64,000 nt of DNA, from assembly GCF_002367995.1 (NCBI RefSeq), contig NZ_AP018208.1, positions 93,983 through 157,982 of the forward strand. Reading direction: 5' to 3'. The DNA comes from Calothrix brevissima NIES-22. Its GTDB lineage: Bacteria > Cyanobacteriota > Cyanobacteriia > Cyanobacteriales > Nostocaceae. Under the pieces are notes generated by a model. It worked only from the letters and a program-made list of their open reading frames with translations. It did not search any database and was not told the DNA's origin. The stretch's first letter is position 1. Each line of letters starts with the position of its first letter. The position numbers and the translations under genes were made by a program. Positions 43,702 to 52,611 of the stretch are shown here, piece after piece.

Positions 43702-44172
43702 ATGAAAAAACTTATTCAAATCTCAATTATTATAATTCTATCACTAGGTTTGACATATCATTTATTACGTATTGCTTTTCCCATAACCTATATAGTTGAC
43801 TGTACTCAAGCTAATAAAATCACCAAGATATCCGACACTTTTATCAGTGCAATTGGTGATCCATCTGCAAAAGAAGCAGAAATTATTGCACAAAGATATA
43901 TCACAAAAGCCTTTTGTTTAAATGATTTAAAGGGTGATTCCAGCTTCAGCCCTAAACCATATTTCTTTAATGTATCAAACTTAAGTTCTAAGTATCAAAT
44001 TATTGGTTATGCTGGTGCTGGTTTTCGTAGTCCAGGCAATTTACAAGTAAAATTTGACAACGGGACTCTCCTAAATTTTTGCTTTAGCAAGATGGTAATT
44101 AACTGCAACCAAGCGCAAGAATGCGATTGTCCTCATGATTTTAACTGGGAACCCAAACCCAAGCAATCCTAA
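43702..44172 (+). CDS. Membrane-anchored unknown protein
   Basis: From ATG 43702 it begins MKKLIQISIIIILSLGLTYH, an N-terminal signal or anchor, then a soluble domain of about 120 residues containing several cysteines near the C-terminus (NFCFSKMVINCNQAQECDCP), so it may be exported and disulfide-bonded. An upstream in-frame start at 43633 would overlap the previous gene and is less likely. Family unrecognised. Confidence 0.65.
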   Translation: MKKLIQISIIIILSLGLTYHLLRIAFPITYIVDCTQANKITKISDTFISAIGDPSAKEAEIIAQRYITKAFCLNDLKGDSSFSPKPYFFNVSNLSSKYQIIGYAGAGFRSPGNLQVKFDNGTLLNFCFSKMVINCNQAQECDCPHDFNWEPKPKQS

Positions 44173-44248
44173 TAGTAACTCAGGAGAAATAGCACAAAAA
44201 TATAATGTTTACTAAAAATGAAATTTTTAAATATGGATGACTTGCTCC

Positions 44249-44860
44249 ATGAAAATATTTAGCAAAATAGCAATATGTATAACCTTATTTATTTGTGTCG
44301 CAATTCTCATTATCAGTATTTACCCTGGTGCATTAAATAGTTTCTTTTTTCCAGTTATGCTGGTGTCAATTGTTTGTGTACCAATATTTGCAGTATTGGC
44401 AATTCTCTTCTGGGGATTGAGAACTTTAGGAAGACGGAATTTGAAAAGTATCAGACTTAGGAGGCAAACTTTTGTACCCTGGAGAGAAGTTACTATCATT
44501 GCAGGTATAGTTTTAGTTTGTTATGTCCTGCTCAAGTTCTACATTCCCCGTCGTTTAGCATTTATGATATCGCAATCGGCGTTTGAACAAGTTCGGGTAC
44601 AACTTCCTATTTCTGCAAAAGGAAATATCAAATTAAACCGCAAACTCGGTTTATATGAAGTTGATGAATACGCTATGGATTCTCGTGGTGGTGTATATTT
44701 TCGTGTCTTCTGGGGTGGTGATGGTCTAAGTCCTGATACCATATCCTATGGTTTTGTCCATCAACCGAATAGTGAAGGAAGTCCATTTGGTGCTGCTAAG
44801 TACCAAGTATTTTACTTGTACGGTGATTGGTATTGGTTTCGTGTATCCGATGATTTTTAG
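44249..44860 (+). CDS. Membrane protein, unknown
   Basis: From ATG 44249 (an in-frame start at 44237 is possible) the protein has about 203 residues: three membrane helices in the first 105 residues and a soluble C-terminal domain (NRKLGLYEVDEYAMDSRGGV; YFRVFWGGDG). The C-terminal domain has loose similarity in layout to that of the 55359-55991 protein (a GVYF/GLYI strand and a final WYW or YWYY stretch), which may be a distant relationship. Confidence 0.6.
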   Translation: MKIFSKIAICITLFICVAILIISIYPGALNSFFFPVMLVSIVCVPIFAVLAILFWGLRTLGRRNLKSIRLRRQTFVPWREVTIIAGIVLVCYVLLKFYIPRRLAFMISQSAFEQVRVQLPISAKGNIKLNRKLGLYEVDEYAMDSRGGVYFRVFWGGDGLSPDTISYGFVHQPNSEGSPFGAAKYQVFYLYGDWYWFRVSDDF

Positions 44861-44924
44861 GGATGACAATTAAGCTAGTTTTGAGCTATGGATAAGTGAC
44901 ATTACTACTTATGAAGTCACAAAC

Positions 44925-46067
44925 ATGCAATCTCATATTCACCATCCCTTGATTTTGCTAGTAGCGATAACTGGGATAACATTGTTTTCAACATCATCTA
45001 TATCTAGTGATACTCATCAATCAATATCTTCTATCACAGTTAAGTCTACAAAAGAGAATTCATTACCCCAGTTATGGAAGGTGAAAAATAACGGGAAATC
45101 TGGATATATTGATCGCACTGGTAAATTAGTAGTTAAACCCCAGTTTGATTATGCTTCGTCGTTTTATGAGGGATTAGCTCAAGTCCAAGTCGGTGAGAAA
45201 TGGGGATATATTGACCACACAGGTAAATTGCTCATCAAGCCACAATTTGATAATTGCGATCGCTTCTTGAATGGGTTTGCTAGAGTCGAAGTTGGTAAAA
45301 AGTGGGGAATCATAGACAGTAATGGTAAGTTTGTGGTTAAACCACAGTTTGATAATCTTGAATATTTTGTTAATGGTTTTGCTTTAGTTACTATCGGTAA
45401 AAAATTGGGATTCGTTGATAATAAGGGTAAATTAGCCATCAACCCTCAATTTGACAGTGCTTGGTCATTCTTTGAGGGTTTAGCAGCAGTTCAAGTTGGT
45501 AAAAAATGGGGATTTGTTGATAACAAAGGTAAATTAGTAATTCAACCTCGGTTTGATACTGCTTGGTCATTTTCTAAGGGTTTAGCAGTAGTAGAAGTTG
45601 GTAAAAAATGGGGATTTATTAATCCAACAGGTAAATTAGTCATTAAACCTCAATTTGATGCAGCTTGGTCATTTTATGAAGATTTAGCAGCAGTTCAAGT
45701 TGGAGGTAAATGGGGATATATTGACCGCACTGGTAAATTAGTTATTAAACCCCAGTTTGATATGACTTGGGTTTTTGAGAATGGGTTAGCACAAGTAATA
45801 GTTGGCGGAAAATCGGGATATATTGACCGTACTGGAAAATTAGCGATCGCACCACAGTTTGATAAGATTGGTTATTTCTCTGAGGGATTAGCAGATGTAC
45901 AAATTGGAGGTAAATGGGGATATATTGACTGCACTGGAAAATTAGTCATTAAACCCCAGTTTGATAGTGCTTATTCCTTCTCTAATGGGTTAGCAGAAGT
46001 GCAAGTTGGAGAAGCATCTGGATATATCGATCAAACTGGTAAATATATTTGGCAACCAACCCAGTAA
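44925..46067 (+). CDS. WG-repeat protein, secreted or surface
   Basis: The 380-residue protein has an N-terminal hydrophobic signal (HPLILLVAITGITLFS) and about 12 WG repeats of the form KWGYID-TGKLVIKPQFD-AWSF-GLA-VQVG. It is a paralogue of the opposite-strand protein at 39754-40797; the repeats are more alike within this protein than in the other, suggesting recent internal duplication. Probably exported; function unknown. Confidence 0.93.
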   Translation: MQSHIHHPLILLVAITGITLFSTSSISSDTHQSISSITVKSTKENSLPQLWKVKNNGKSGYIDRTGKLVVKPQFDYASSFYEGLAQVQVGEKWGYIDHTGKLLIKPQFDNCDRFLNGFARVEVGKKWGIIDSNGKFVVKPQFDNLEYFVNGFALVTIGKKLGFVDNKGKLAINPQFDSAWSFFEGLAAVQVGKKWGFVDNKGKLVIQPRFDTAWSFSKGLAVVEVGKKWGFINPTGKLVIKPQFDAAWSFYEDLAAVQVGGKWGYIDRTGKLVIKPQFDMTWVFENGLAQVIVGGKSGYIDRTGKLAIAPQFDKIGYFSEGLADVQIGGKWGYIDCTGKLVIKPQFDSAYSFSNGLAEVQVGEASGYIDQTGKYIWQPTQ

Positions 46068-46117
46068 TTATATAAATTTTCAACAAATTTGAGTCTGAAA
46101 TATTACGAGATAATGAG

Positions 46118-46435
46118 ATGACAATAGAAATGGGAATTCTCCAAATTAATACCGGGAATTACGAAGTGATTCCTGTTGCAACTAGCGAAATATTTTATAA
46201 ATTTTGGTTGCCTACTTGTAGGTATCTTGGTTTACAATTAATCAGTCATTTTCATGATGGGTCTTTAAATATCGTATCAGTAGAAGATGTTCCTAGAATT
46301 GTAGAAGAATTAATTTGTTTACATTCTTATACTTTAGAACAAGAAAATTTAGCTTTTATGAGCGAGAGACTAGAACGTATAATCCAGGTATTTCAAACAA
46401 CAGATGCTACATCCTATGAATATGATTTTGGATAA
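46118..46435 (+). CDS. Unknown small protein, 105 residues
   Basis: A soluble acidic protein (EIFYKFWLPTCRYLGLQLISH ... SVEDVPRIVEELICLH), helical in the C-terminal half. No family is recognised; the size and setting resemble an immunity protein. It lies 51 nt after the WG-repeat gene, and the next gene follows 33 nt later, so the group may be one operon. Confidence 0.55.
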   Translation: MTIEMGILQINTGNYEVIPVATSEIFYKFWLPTCRYLGLQLISHFHDGSLNIVSVEDVPRIVEELICLHSYTLEQENLAFMSERLERIIQVFQTTDATSYEYDFG

Positions 46436-46468
46436 TCAATGTAATTTTAAAGATTGAGATTTTCTCAA

Positions 46469-46882
46469 ATGATAAAACTAAGCAAGGAACAAATTCTAGA
46501 ATTTCTAGCGGAATTAGTAGCACCTGTTAGTCCAGAAATTTTTGCAGGTTTTGGCAGTGATTTTCAAAGGAATAGATATGAGTGGGAAAAGCAAAATCAA
46601 GAGATTGACAAGGAAGAAGAATATATCTCTGCTTGGATTGAAGAACAGGAAGTAATACACACCTTAGATATCTTACTTGAGATTGCATATAATCCACCAG
46701 AGAGAGATTTATATAATGGAATTGCCCAGCGCCGACAATTAGACTGGGAATACTATTTAGCTTTGATTATTTATCAGTTGGGTATAAAAGATAGGGTTCT
46801 ACTTATTTCTAAATTGGAAGCAAGTAATGATAATATGAATCCTATTATTGAATCTGTGAAAGAATATTTGGCAGATGATTAG
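46469..46882 (+). CDS. Unknown soluble acidic protein, immunity-like
   Basis: From ATG 46469 it has about 137 residues, helical and acidic (LSKEQILEFLAELVAPV; QRNRYEWEKQNQEIDKEEE). No domain recognised. Such small acidic proteins next to surface-repeat genes are typical immunity-gene candidates, but this is context only. It ends 36 nt before the stop of the convergent minus-strand SMI1 gene. Confidence 0.5.
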   Translation: MIKLSKEQILEFLAELVAPVSPEIFAGFGSDFQRNRYEWEKQNQEIDKEEEYISAWIEEQEVIHTLDILLEIAYNPPERDLYNGIAQRRQLDWEYYLALIIYQLGIKDRVLLISKLEASNDNMNPIIESVKEYLADD

Positions 46883-46917
46883 GTAAGGTAAAAATTTTTA
46901 TCCAGATGATGTGTAAT

Positions 46918-48162
46918 TTAGGGATACAGTATATTATATATGTACTCTAACCTTTCTAAAATTCGTTGTGTTTGCATCTCAGCTTGTTCCGCATTAAACC
47001 CAAAGTTGTACCGCATCTTACCCATATTCTCAATTCGCCATTGGTTGATTTTATAGTCTATTTCATCGCTCATCTTCACTTGCTCATTTGTGAGTTCAGG
47101 ATCGATATTGAGTCCAATAGTTTCTGCAAGGAGTCTGGCAAAATTCACCGAATGAAAGTATGGATAATCTCGAATTAATTCCCCAGAGCGAAGAAAAGCC
47201 AGTAATCCTTCAATTGGAGATAACCCATATTGAATATCATCTAGAAAATCCTTGAGCCATTGTTCTGGAGAAAACTCACAAAAACGAATCCAATCCCCCT
47301 GAATTTCAACCTCGTATCCTTCCTGGGTGAGAAACAAATCGCGCACAGGATTATCCTCATCGACAATTCGTAACAACCCTGGATATTGCCGATTTTCTGG
47401 ATTTTTGAGCCAATCCCCCGACTTTGCTGCTTTCAACTTTGCGAGGAACTCAGGTAAAGGCTGATTCCATACTTGGGCAGAATTGTTTGCCATAACTTCC
47501 TCAGCCGACCAGTAATGTCCTAGCCTTTCCCAATTACCACCATTGTAAACTTCTAGCAAAAATTTTCTGTAAACTTCAGGCAGTTTAATTCCATGTTCTG
47601 CTTCTAACGCGCTCAACTTTGTTTTAGAAGCAATTGGCGGATTAGTCGTGATTTGGGCATAGCGATTGTATGGATCGAATTTTCGCAATCGAGCGAGGGT
47701 AACGTGAATTCGTTCGGGAATGGTCAACCATTTTCGCAGGGGTAATTGGCAACCGAAATGACGCTCCACTGTAAAAATGTCTTGATCGTACACTCTCACC
47801 CTTCCTTTCGCGTCGTGAGAGAACTGAATTTGTAACTGAGTCAACACCTGACAGAATTGCTCTGCATCATCATCAGTCTGAAATAGCCCCACAAGATGGG
47901 GATGCTTGATTGTCTTTATCTCCCGATACATAAACTCACAAGCCTCAGCCTCATCCGTAAATTCAAACAGCAGATGTTGAACCGTACCACGCTCGGTATA
48001 AACAACTTGCCAGCGTTCGCGAAGCGACTCCTGCGGAGTATCATCTGTTTGAATCAAGCAAATCTCATCATCACCCAAGGAGCGAATCTGATACAGGCGA
48101 CAGCCTTCGCCCCAAAGTTTGAGATCGAGTAACTCTGCATTCAGATATCTGACTTCCCACAT
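46918..48162 (-). CDS. SMI1/KNR4 (SUKH)-family protein, 414 residues
   Basis: The N-terminal 140 residues form a separate alpha/beta domain (MWEVRYLNAELLDLKLWG ... FEFTDEAEACEFMYREIKT). The central SUKH domain contains LEAEHGIKLPEVYRKFLLEV and NGG, then DLFLTQEGYEVEIQGDW. SUKH proteins are commonly immunity proteins against polymorphic nuclease toxins. A dispersed repeat encodes DTPQESLRER at about residues 40-50. It shares the FLLEV.NGG and LFLTQEG signatures with the 50710-51450 protein. Confidence 0.82.
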   Translation of the reverse strand: MWEVRYLNAELLDLKLWGEGCRLYQIRSLGDDEICLIQTDDTPQESLRERWQVVYTERGTVQHLLFEFTDEAEACEFMYREIKTIKHPHLVGLFQTDDDAEQFCQVLTQLQIQFSHDAKGRVRVYDQDIFTVERHFGCQLPLRKWLTIPERIHVTLARLRKFDPYNRYAQITTNPPIASKTKLSALEAEHGIKLPEVYRKFLLEVYNGGNWERLGHYWSAEEVMANNSAQVWNQPLPEFLAKLKAAKSGDWLKNPENRQYPGLLRIVDEDNPVRDLFLTQEGYEVEIQGDWIRFCEFSPEQWLKDFLDDIQYGLSPIEGLLAFLRSGELIRDYPYFHSVNFARLLAETIGLNIDPELTNEQVKMSDEIDYKINQWRIENMGKMRYNFGFNAEQAEMQTQRILERLEYIYNILYP

Positions 48163-48192
48163 GCACTCACCTCTGACGAATTGGTATTATTA

Positions 48193-49614
48193 TTACTTCG
48201 CTTGTTCTGCCCGAAAAAGCCGGAGAAATCCCCCATCAAACCATTCCCCATAGTGAAATCGCAGTTCCCCGGATAGTAGCATCTGACCTCGACAGTAGAG
48301 AAAGTAGGTTTCCTTTGGGAAATAACTTTGCAAAGGGAGCAATCCTTTTTTCAACGCCGTTCGCTCCCCATTTTGCCAGAGCCTTGCAAGGTGAGATGCT
48401 AAACAGTTCAAGAAAAACTCAGCTTTAGGCAAGGAAGGATCTGTTCCTAAAGTTACCAACTCATCTTCTCTTCCTCTCCAATCAACAGATATTTCCCAAT
48501 CTTTGACGGGAGGTAAGCAGGATTCCAGCGCAGCCCAGATAACTAACTCTAGGTACGTCGGCTCATTCACGTTGGTAAATAAGGTATTCGCATTTATTGG
48601 CATCGCAATTTCTAAAACCGTCAACAAGCCGATCGCATTGTGATGTACACTTCCTGTCACCAGTCGATATTGCTTCCCATCGGCTTCAAAGGGAATCGTA
48701 TATGGGTATTGCAATTTTGCTTTTTGAAAATGCTGTAAGCAAAGCTGATGAAAGTCAGGTTGAGGTAGTGGTGGATCAAAAAACATCCAATCTAAACACA
48801 AACTATTTTTTTCTTGGCTCACAGAAGCACCATCTAAATAGCGCCATAGCTTTTCAGCTTGAATGACACAGCGTTGCAGATTTGGATAAGCAACTAGACG
48901 AGCAAGAATTTCTGGCGAGATTTTACGGTTGAGTAGGTTGGCGATAGCCATCTGATGCAGCAGTTCATATCTAATTGCAGCAACCTGATTGGGTGTATAT
49001 AAGCGTGCTTTTTCTTCAAAAAATAGTAGATATATACTAGCAGCTTCCTCAATCTCAGATAAAATCTGGGGAATTAGTAAAGAGTGAGTAGGACTCGCAG
49101 CAGACGCAAAGCGTAAATTCCACTGGGTTTCATTGAGCAGTTCAATTCCCTCAATTTCTTGCAGATTCCTCCAATTCCGCGCAACCTGTATCACCTTCAA
49201 TGCAGTGCCATAGGGAATACCGTACATCGGATAGTAACTCCCTGGATGCCACAAACAAATCGGTTCATTGTAAGACTCGCCATGAATTTGAAACAGTCGA
49301 TCTATCAGTTCCCAAACGGCCCAATTTTGATAAACTTGCGGTAGTTTCCAACTGGGATAGCGAATCAACTGCTGGCAATTCCTGACAAAGAAGCGATTAT
49401 CCTCATTCTCGTACATTTCACGCGCCTGAAAGCACTGCCAAAACGTATCATGATGGGCATGACGTGCCAAAAACTGAATTAGGAGCGAATCGTCATATCG
49501 GGTTATAGCTTTGCGACTGTGGCAACCAGAGAATAACACACCTGAATCGCTTTGGGCGATCGCTAATGTATACCCGTCAATCAGAACAAACGTTTTTTCA
49601 TGCTTATCTCTCAT
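48193..49614 (-). CDS. Full-length member of a three-copy unrecognised family
   Basis: The 473-residue protein is soluble and has conserved blocks that recur in the proteins at 56182 and 57424: LQRCVIQAEKLW, SLCLDWMFFDPPLP, KQYRLVTGSVHHNAIGL, and YLELVIWAALES...WEISVDW...TDPSLPKAEFFLNCL. No known domain is recognised. Start ATG 49614 lies within the remnant tail of an SMI1-like gene (see 49608-49664), and 48162/48193 are on the same strand, so the two may be co-transcribed. Role unknown; immunity-like context. Confidence 0.7.
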   Translation of the reverse strand: MRDKHEKTFVLIDGYTLAIAQSDSGVLFSGCHSRKAITRYDDSLLIQFLARHAHHDTFWQCFQAREMYENEDNRFFVRNCQQLIRYPSWKLPQVYQNWAVWELIDRLFQIHGESYNEPICLWHPGSYYPMYGIPYGTALKVIQVARNWRNLQEIEGIELLNETQWNLRFASAASPTHSLLIPQILSEIEEAASIYLLFFEEKARLYTPNQVAAIRYELLHQMAIANLLNRKISPEILARLVAYPNLQRCVIQAEKLWRYLDGASVSQEKNSLCLDWMFFDPPLPQPDFHQLCLQHFQKAKLQYPYTIPFEADGKQYRLVTGSVHHNAIGLLTVLEIAMPINANTLFTNVNEPTYLELVIWAALESCLPPVKDWEISVDWRGREDELVTLGTDPSLPKAEFFLNCLASHLARLWQNGERTALKKGLLPLQSYFPKETYFLYCRGQMLLSGELRFHYGEWFDGGFLRLFRAEQAK

Positions 49615-49664
49615 CCAGCAACTCTCGGTTTCTCTCTAAAGGAATTGCAGGACAATTTTCAATA
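49608..49664 (-). pseudogene. 3' tail remnant of an SMI1/KNR4 gene
   Basis: The minus-strand sequence encodes IENCPAIPLERNRELLDE, nearly identical to IENCPAIVLERKRELLDE at the end of the 50710-51450 protein. Only the last ~18 codons survive. It directly precedes the start of the 48193-49614 gene, whose ATG overlaps the remnant. Confidence 0.8.
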
Positions 49665-49830
49665 ATATATTCCCCAATGCACTCACCTTGAAAACACGCA
49701 TCTCAATCACCGCCAGTTATGTCTTCACTATCTTGTATCTTTTTATCATGGGTTTTTATTATTTCCCCCATCTGAGATTAAAATCCATATTAATAATGAT
49801 TAAATGGTTGAATTTCTCCAATCTTACCCA

Positions 49831-50562
49831 TTAAAGAGGTATGAATTCAGCAGTTTTTAAAGCATTCATCCAAGCGATGCCAGCAGCTATACGATAATCA
49901 GACTCCCTAGAGTGATATTCGTGATAACTGCCATTAAAGACAGTAATTTTGAGGGATGTGAGAGCTTGATTTTGTAGATGAGAATATTTAAGCAATCCAT
50001 CGATAATTCCTTCGATTGACTCTGGAATATATTCGTCAGGAATAACTGTCTCATTTGGAATTTGCCAAATAATTTTAATCTGATTGTCTTCTAAATTATG
50101 TTCTAATTTGAATACAATATGACCGTGATGATCGATAGAAGAGCTACCTTTGATAAATTTACCCTCAGCAATTAATGATTCTTTAATTGAATAACGTTGA
50201 TACTCATAACCATGCCAGATATCTAATTCAATTACATTCTGAAATGTTTCCCAAATATTTACTACCCAATGCCATTTTTCCACATATTTACACATGTCAT
50301 CAATGTCATCCCAAACAGAGTTACGCACAGATTTATAAATTTTAAGTAATCTATATAATTCACGAATATCCTGTGTATTTGGCTCCTCTTGGGTGATTAA
50401 TTTTATTAAGCGTTTGGTGACTGTGATAGTCTCCTGGGTAAACGGTTTTCCTAGTTCTAGTTGCTCATGTAGTGACTCAATTATTTTATGTAGCCAGCCA
50501 ATATCTTTTTGTCTAGCTTCATAGGTATAGTATTTTGCCCAGTATAATTGTTTGCGGTTCAT
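49831..50562 (-). CDS. Free-standing EF-G domain-IV-like protein
   Basis: The 243-residue protein has a helical N-terminal half of unknown type (residues 1-142) and a C-terminal region that matches domain IV of elongation factor G: HGHIVFKLEH (147-156), VIPDEYIPESIEGIIDGL (173-190) and GSYHEYHSRESDYRIAAGIA (211-230), equivalent to the EF-G GEYIP and GSYHDVDSSE motifs. The GTPase, domains II, III and V are absent. In EF-G this domain enters the ribosomal A site during translocation. A separate copy could mimic or compete with EF-G, or serve as a decoy or immunity factor against EF-G-directed toxins. Role is inference. Confidence 0.75.
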   Translation of the reverse strand: MNRKQLYWAKYYTYEARQKDIGWLHKIIESLHEQLELGKPFTQETITVTKRLIKLITQEEPNTQDIRELYRLLKIYKSVRNSVWDDIDDMCKYVEKWHWVVNIWETFQNVIELDIWHGYEYQRYSIKESLIAEGKFIKGSSSIDHHGHIVFKLEHNLEDNQIKIIWQIPNETVIPDEYIPESIEGIIDGLLKYSHLQNQALTSLKITVFNGSYHEYHSRESDYRIAAGIAWMNALKTAEFIPL

Positions 50563-50709
50563 ATAATCAAATGACTTCTAAATAATAATTGTTAGATATA
50601 TTAGACAGCAAAAAATACTATTTAATGACCTAAACATAGGTGAATGCACTCATCAAATAATCTATAATGTTAGTTAATAATTCATTTTTTTGCATCAAAA
50701 ATGGTATTA

Positions 50710-51450
50710 CTATGTCCACCATATCTCATCTAGCAACTCTCGTTTTCTCTCTAAAACAATTGCGGGACAATTTTCAATAAACAGCTTCAACCTAGCCTCG
50801 GATAAACCCATGAAATATCCTTTGAAAAGAAGGTACGGACTTTGCTGAGAATTCAAAATTGAGATAGATTTTTCAATTTCATAAATCTCATTATTTAAAA
50901 AATTGAGATGCATTTGTAACCATTGCCTCGGTGTATAGCGATCCATAACAACATAGGTCAACAACGGTTGAAAGCACAGTTGAATTTTCACTTCATGTCC
51001 TTCTTGCGTCAGAAACAACCCGTAAGTCTCTTGCTCTGGAGGATACAACCCAATTCGCAATAGTCCAGTGAGCGCGTTAATCTTCAGGAGATAGGGTAAC
51101 TCGACTGCATCAGATTGCTTTCCTGTTGACAGAAATTGACTAACGAAATCAGGCGGTGACTGGTGCCATAACTGGGTAGAATTATGTTGGATGATTTCAT
51201 CAATTGTCATCCAGCAGTCGCGCTCGGCACAATCCCAACACCCTCCATTTCCCACCTCTAGCAAAAAAGCAGCATAGGCGAATGGTAGCTGAATTTCCAA
51301 TGCTTTTAGAATCGCCATTGAGCCAAGCGGTGGATTTAAGTCTATTGCCAAAAACATTCCATCTGGATCGAGGTATTTCAAGCGATCCAACGCGAAACGA
51401 ATCTCCCTAGCAACTTCAATCATTGCAGTTTGATGGGCGGTTAAATGCAT
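50710..51450 (-). CDS. SMI1/KNR4 (SUKH)-family protein
   Basis: The 246-residue protein has LEIQLPFAYAAFLLEVGNGG (SUKH core), YGLFLTQEGHEVKIQLCF and a C-terminal helix (SEARLKLFIENCPAIVLERKR). It is shorter than the 46918-48162 protein, lacking its N-terminal domain. It overlaps the upstream gene 51441-51926 by 10 nt, so the two are translated together. Probable immunity protein. Confidence 0.82.
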   Translation of the reverse strand: MHLTAHQTAMIEVAREIRFALDRLKYLDPDGMFLAIDLNPPLGSMAILKALEIQLPFAYAAFLLEVGNGGCWDCAERDCWMTIDEIIQHNSTQLWHQSPPDFVSQFLSTGKQSDAVELPYLLKINALTGLLRIGLYPPEQETYGLFLTQEGHEVKIQLCFQPLLTYVVMDRYTPRQWLQMHLNFLNNEIYEIEKSISILNSQQSPYLLFKGYFMGLSEARLKLFIENCPAIVLERKRELLDEIWWT

Positions 51451-51926
51451 AGCTCTAACCCAGAGACTTGCTCCAAAAACATAGTAGCAAAGGATTCACA
51501 ACGAGGCATGATTTTTGGAAGTTCAGCCCGTAGCAGGGAAATCGCAGCATCAACATCCTCACAATCACAGTATAAGTGTTCTAGATGATACCCTAGTACA
51601 GCTTCAGGTATTTCCGTACTCCCACAGCAGTTGTGAGCAACCCAAGCAATGAAGGATTTTGTTGCGCTATCGCATTCGATATCCAACAAATAAGCTCGAA
51701 TAAAAAATTCCTCTGAGTAGCCAAGGGCAATTGGAAGCGTTTCAATTAATCCTTGTTTGATGCACACTTTAGCACCTTTAGTGGCAATTTCCAGTAAATC
51801 ATCAGCAGGTTTTTCAATCGCCAGAATCTGAGCATCAGCCCAAGCAATGAGGTTCTGCTCGGAAACAATGCCAATATTCCAAAGGGTGAGTGCGATCTCT
51901 AAAGGACTTGGATTTTCTAGTGGCAT
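51441..51926 (-). CDS. Unknown helical protein coupled to the SMI1 gene
   Basis: About 161 residues from ATG 51926 (the frame is open to 51944). It is helical and acidic with conserved-looking cysteines (VCIKQGLIETLPIALGYSEE; AHNCCGSTEI; LYCDCEDVDAAISLL). The 3' end overlaps the start of the SMI1 gene by 10 nt. Family unrecognised; probably a partner in the same immunity-like operon. Confidence 0.6.
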   Translation of the reverse strand: MPLENPSPLEIALTLWNIGIVSEQNLIAWADAQILAIEKPADDLLEIATKGAKVCIKQGLIETLPIALGYSEEFFIRAYLLDIECDSATKSFIAWVAHNCCGSTEIPEAVLGYHLEHLYCDCEDVDAAISLLRAELPKIMPRCESFATMFLEQVSGLELCI

Positions 51927-52111
51927 ACTCCTCACATCTTCCAAGTAAAAATTGTAAGATTAGATACTCAGTATAACGCTAAGAGTATTAATTCAGTGTT
52001 AAAAGCAAACAAAAATACTGTAGCTATATCGCCCAGATGTTTGATTTTCCTGTATGTATACGTAAATTTGCAAGATATTAAGTTAACCTAAATTAGAATT
52101 TATTAGCTCAA

Positions 52112-52537
52112 ATGTTCCCAAAACTAAGATGGCGATTGCTGCTTTTCATATTTCCTTTGGTGGTGGTTGGAATTTATCTGCTGCAACCGACTCCCCCCGC
52201 ACCTTGTGGAAGCCTGAAGAAATTTGGCGCGCTCGAGGAAGGAGAACGCTGTATCATCAATCGTAACGTTACCCTAGAAGGCAATCTCAAAAGACTTCCC
52301 AATCAACTAACCGTCAAAGGCAACCTAACTATTAGCGGTACGTACATTGAAGAACTGCCCAATGCAATGGTAGTTGAAGGAAACCTTTTTTTGTACAAAA
52401 CTAGCATTGCCAAACTTCCCCCAGATTTGCAGGTTCAAGGAAGTTTCGATCAATATAGTGGATTTGGTTCTCCAGGAGTTAAATGTAATGCAATCCCTAA
52501 AACTGCTTTTATCAAAGGGAATCGCAACTGTCACTAA
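52112..52537 (+). CDS. Membrane-anchored or exported solenoid-repeat protein
   Basis: The N-terminal MFPKLRWRLLLFIFPLVVVG is a signal or anchor. The rest (about residues 55-125) is built of repeats of the form LPNQLTVKGNLTISGTYIEE, LPNAMVVEGNLFLYKTSIAK, LPPDLQVQGSF, an LRR-like or beta-helical pattern. Soluble on the outside of the inner membrane, with four cysteines. Function unknown. Confidence 0.65.
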   Translation: MFPKLRWRLLLFIFPLVVVGIYLLQPTPPAPCGSLKKFGALEEGERCIINRNVTLEGNLKRLPNQLTVKGNLTISGTYIEELPNAMVVEGNLFLYKTSIAKLPPDLQVQGSFDQYSGFGSPGVKCNAIPKTAFIKGNRNCH

Positions 52538-52611
52538 TTACGATCGCAATAGACTGCAAATCAAATCGCTTACTAATTGGATTCATCAATTTAGTCCAAT
52601 TTTAAAGAACA

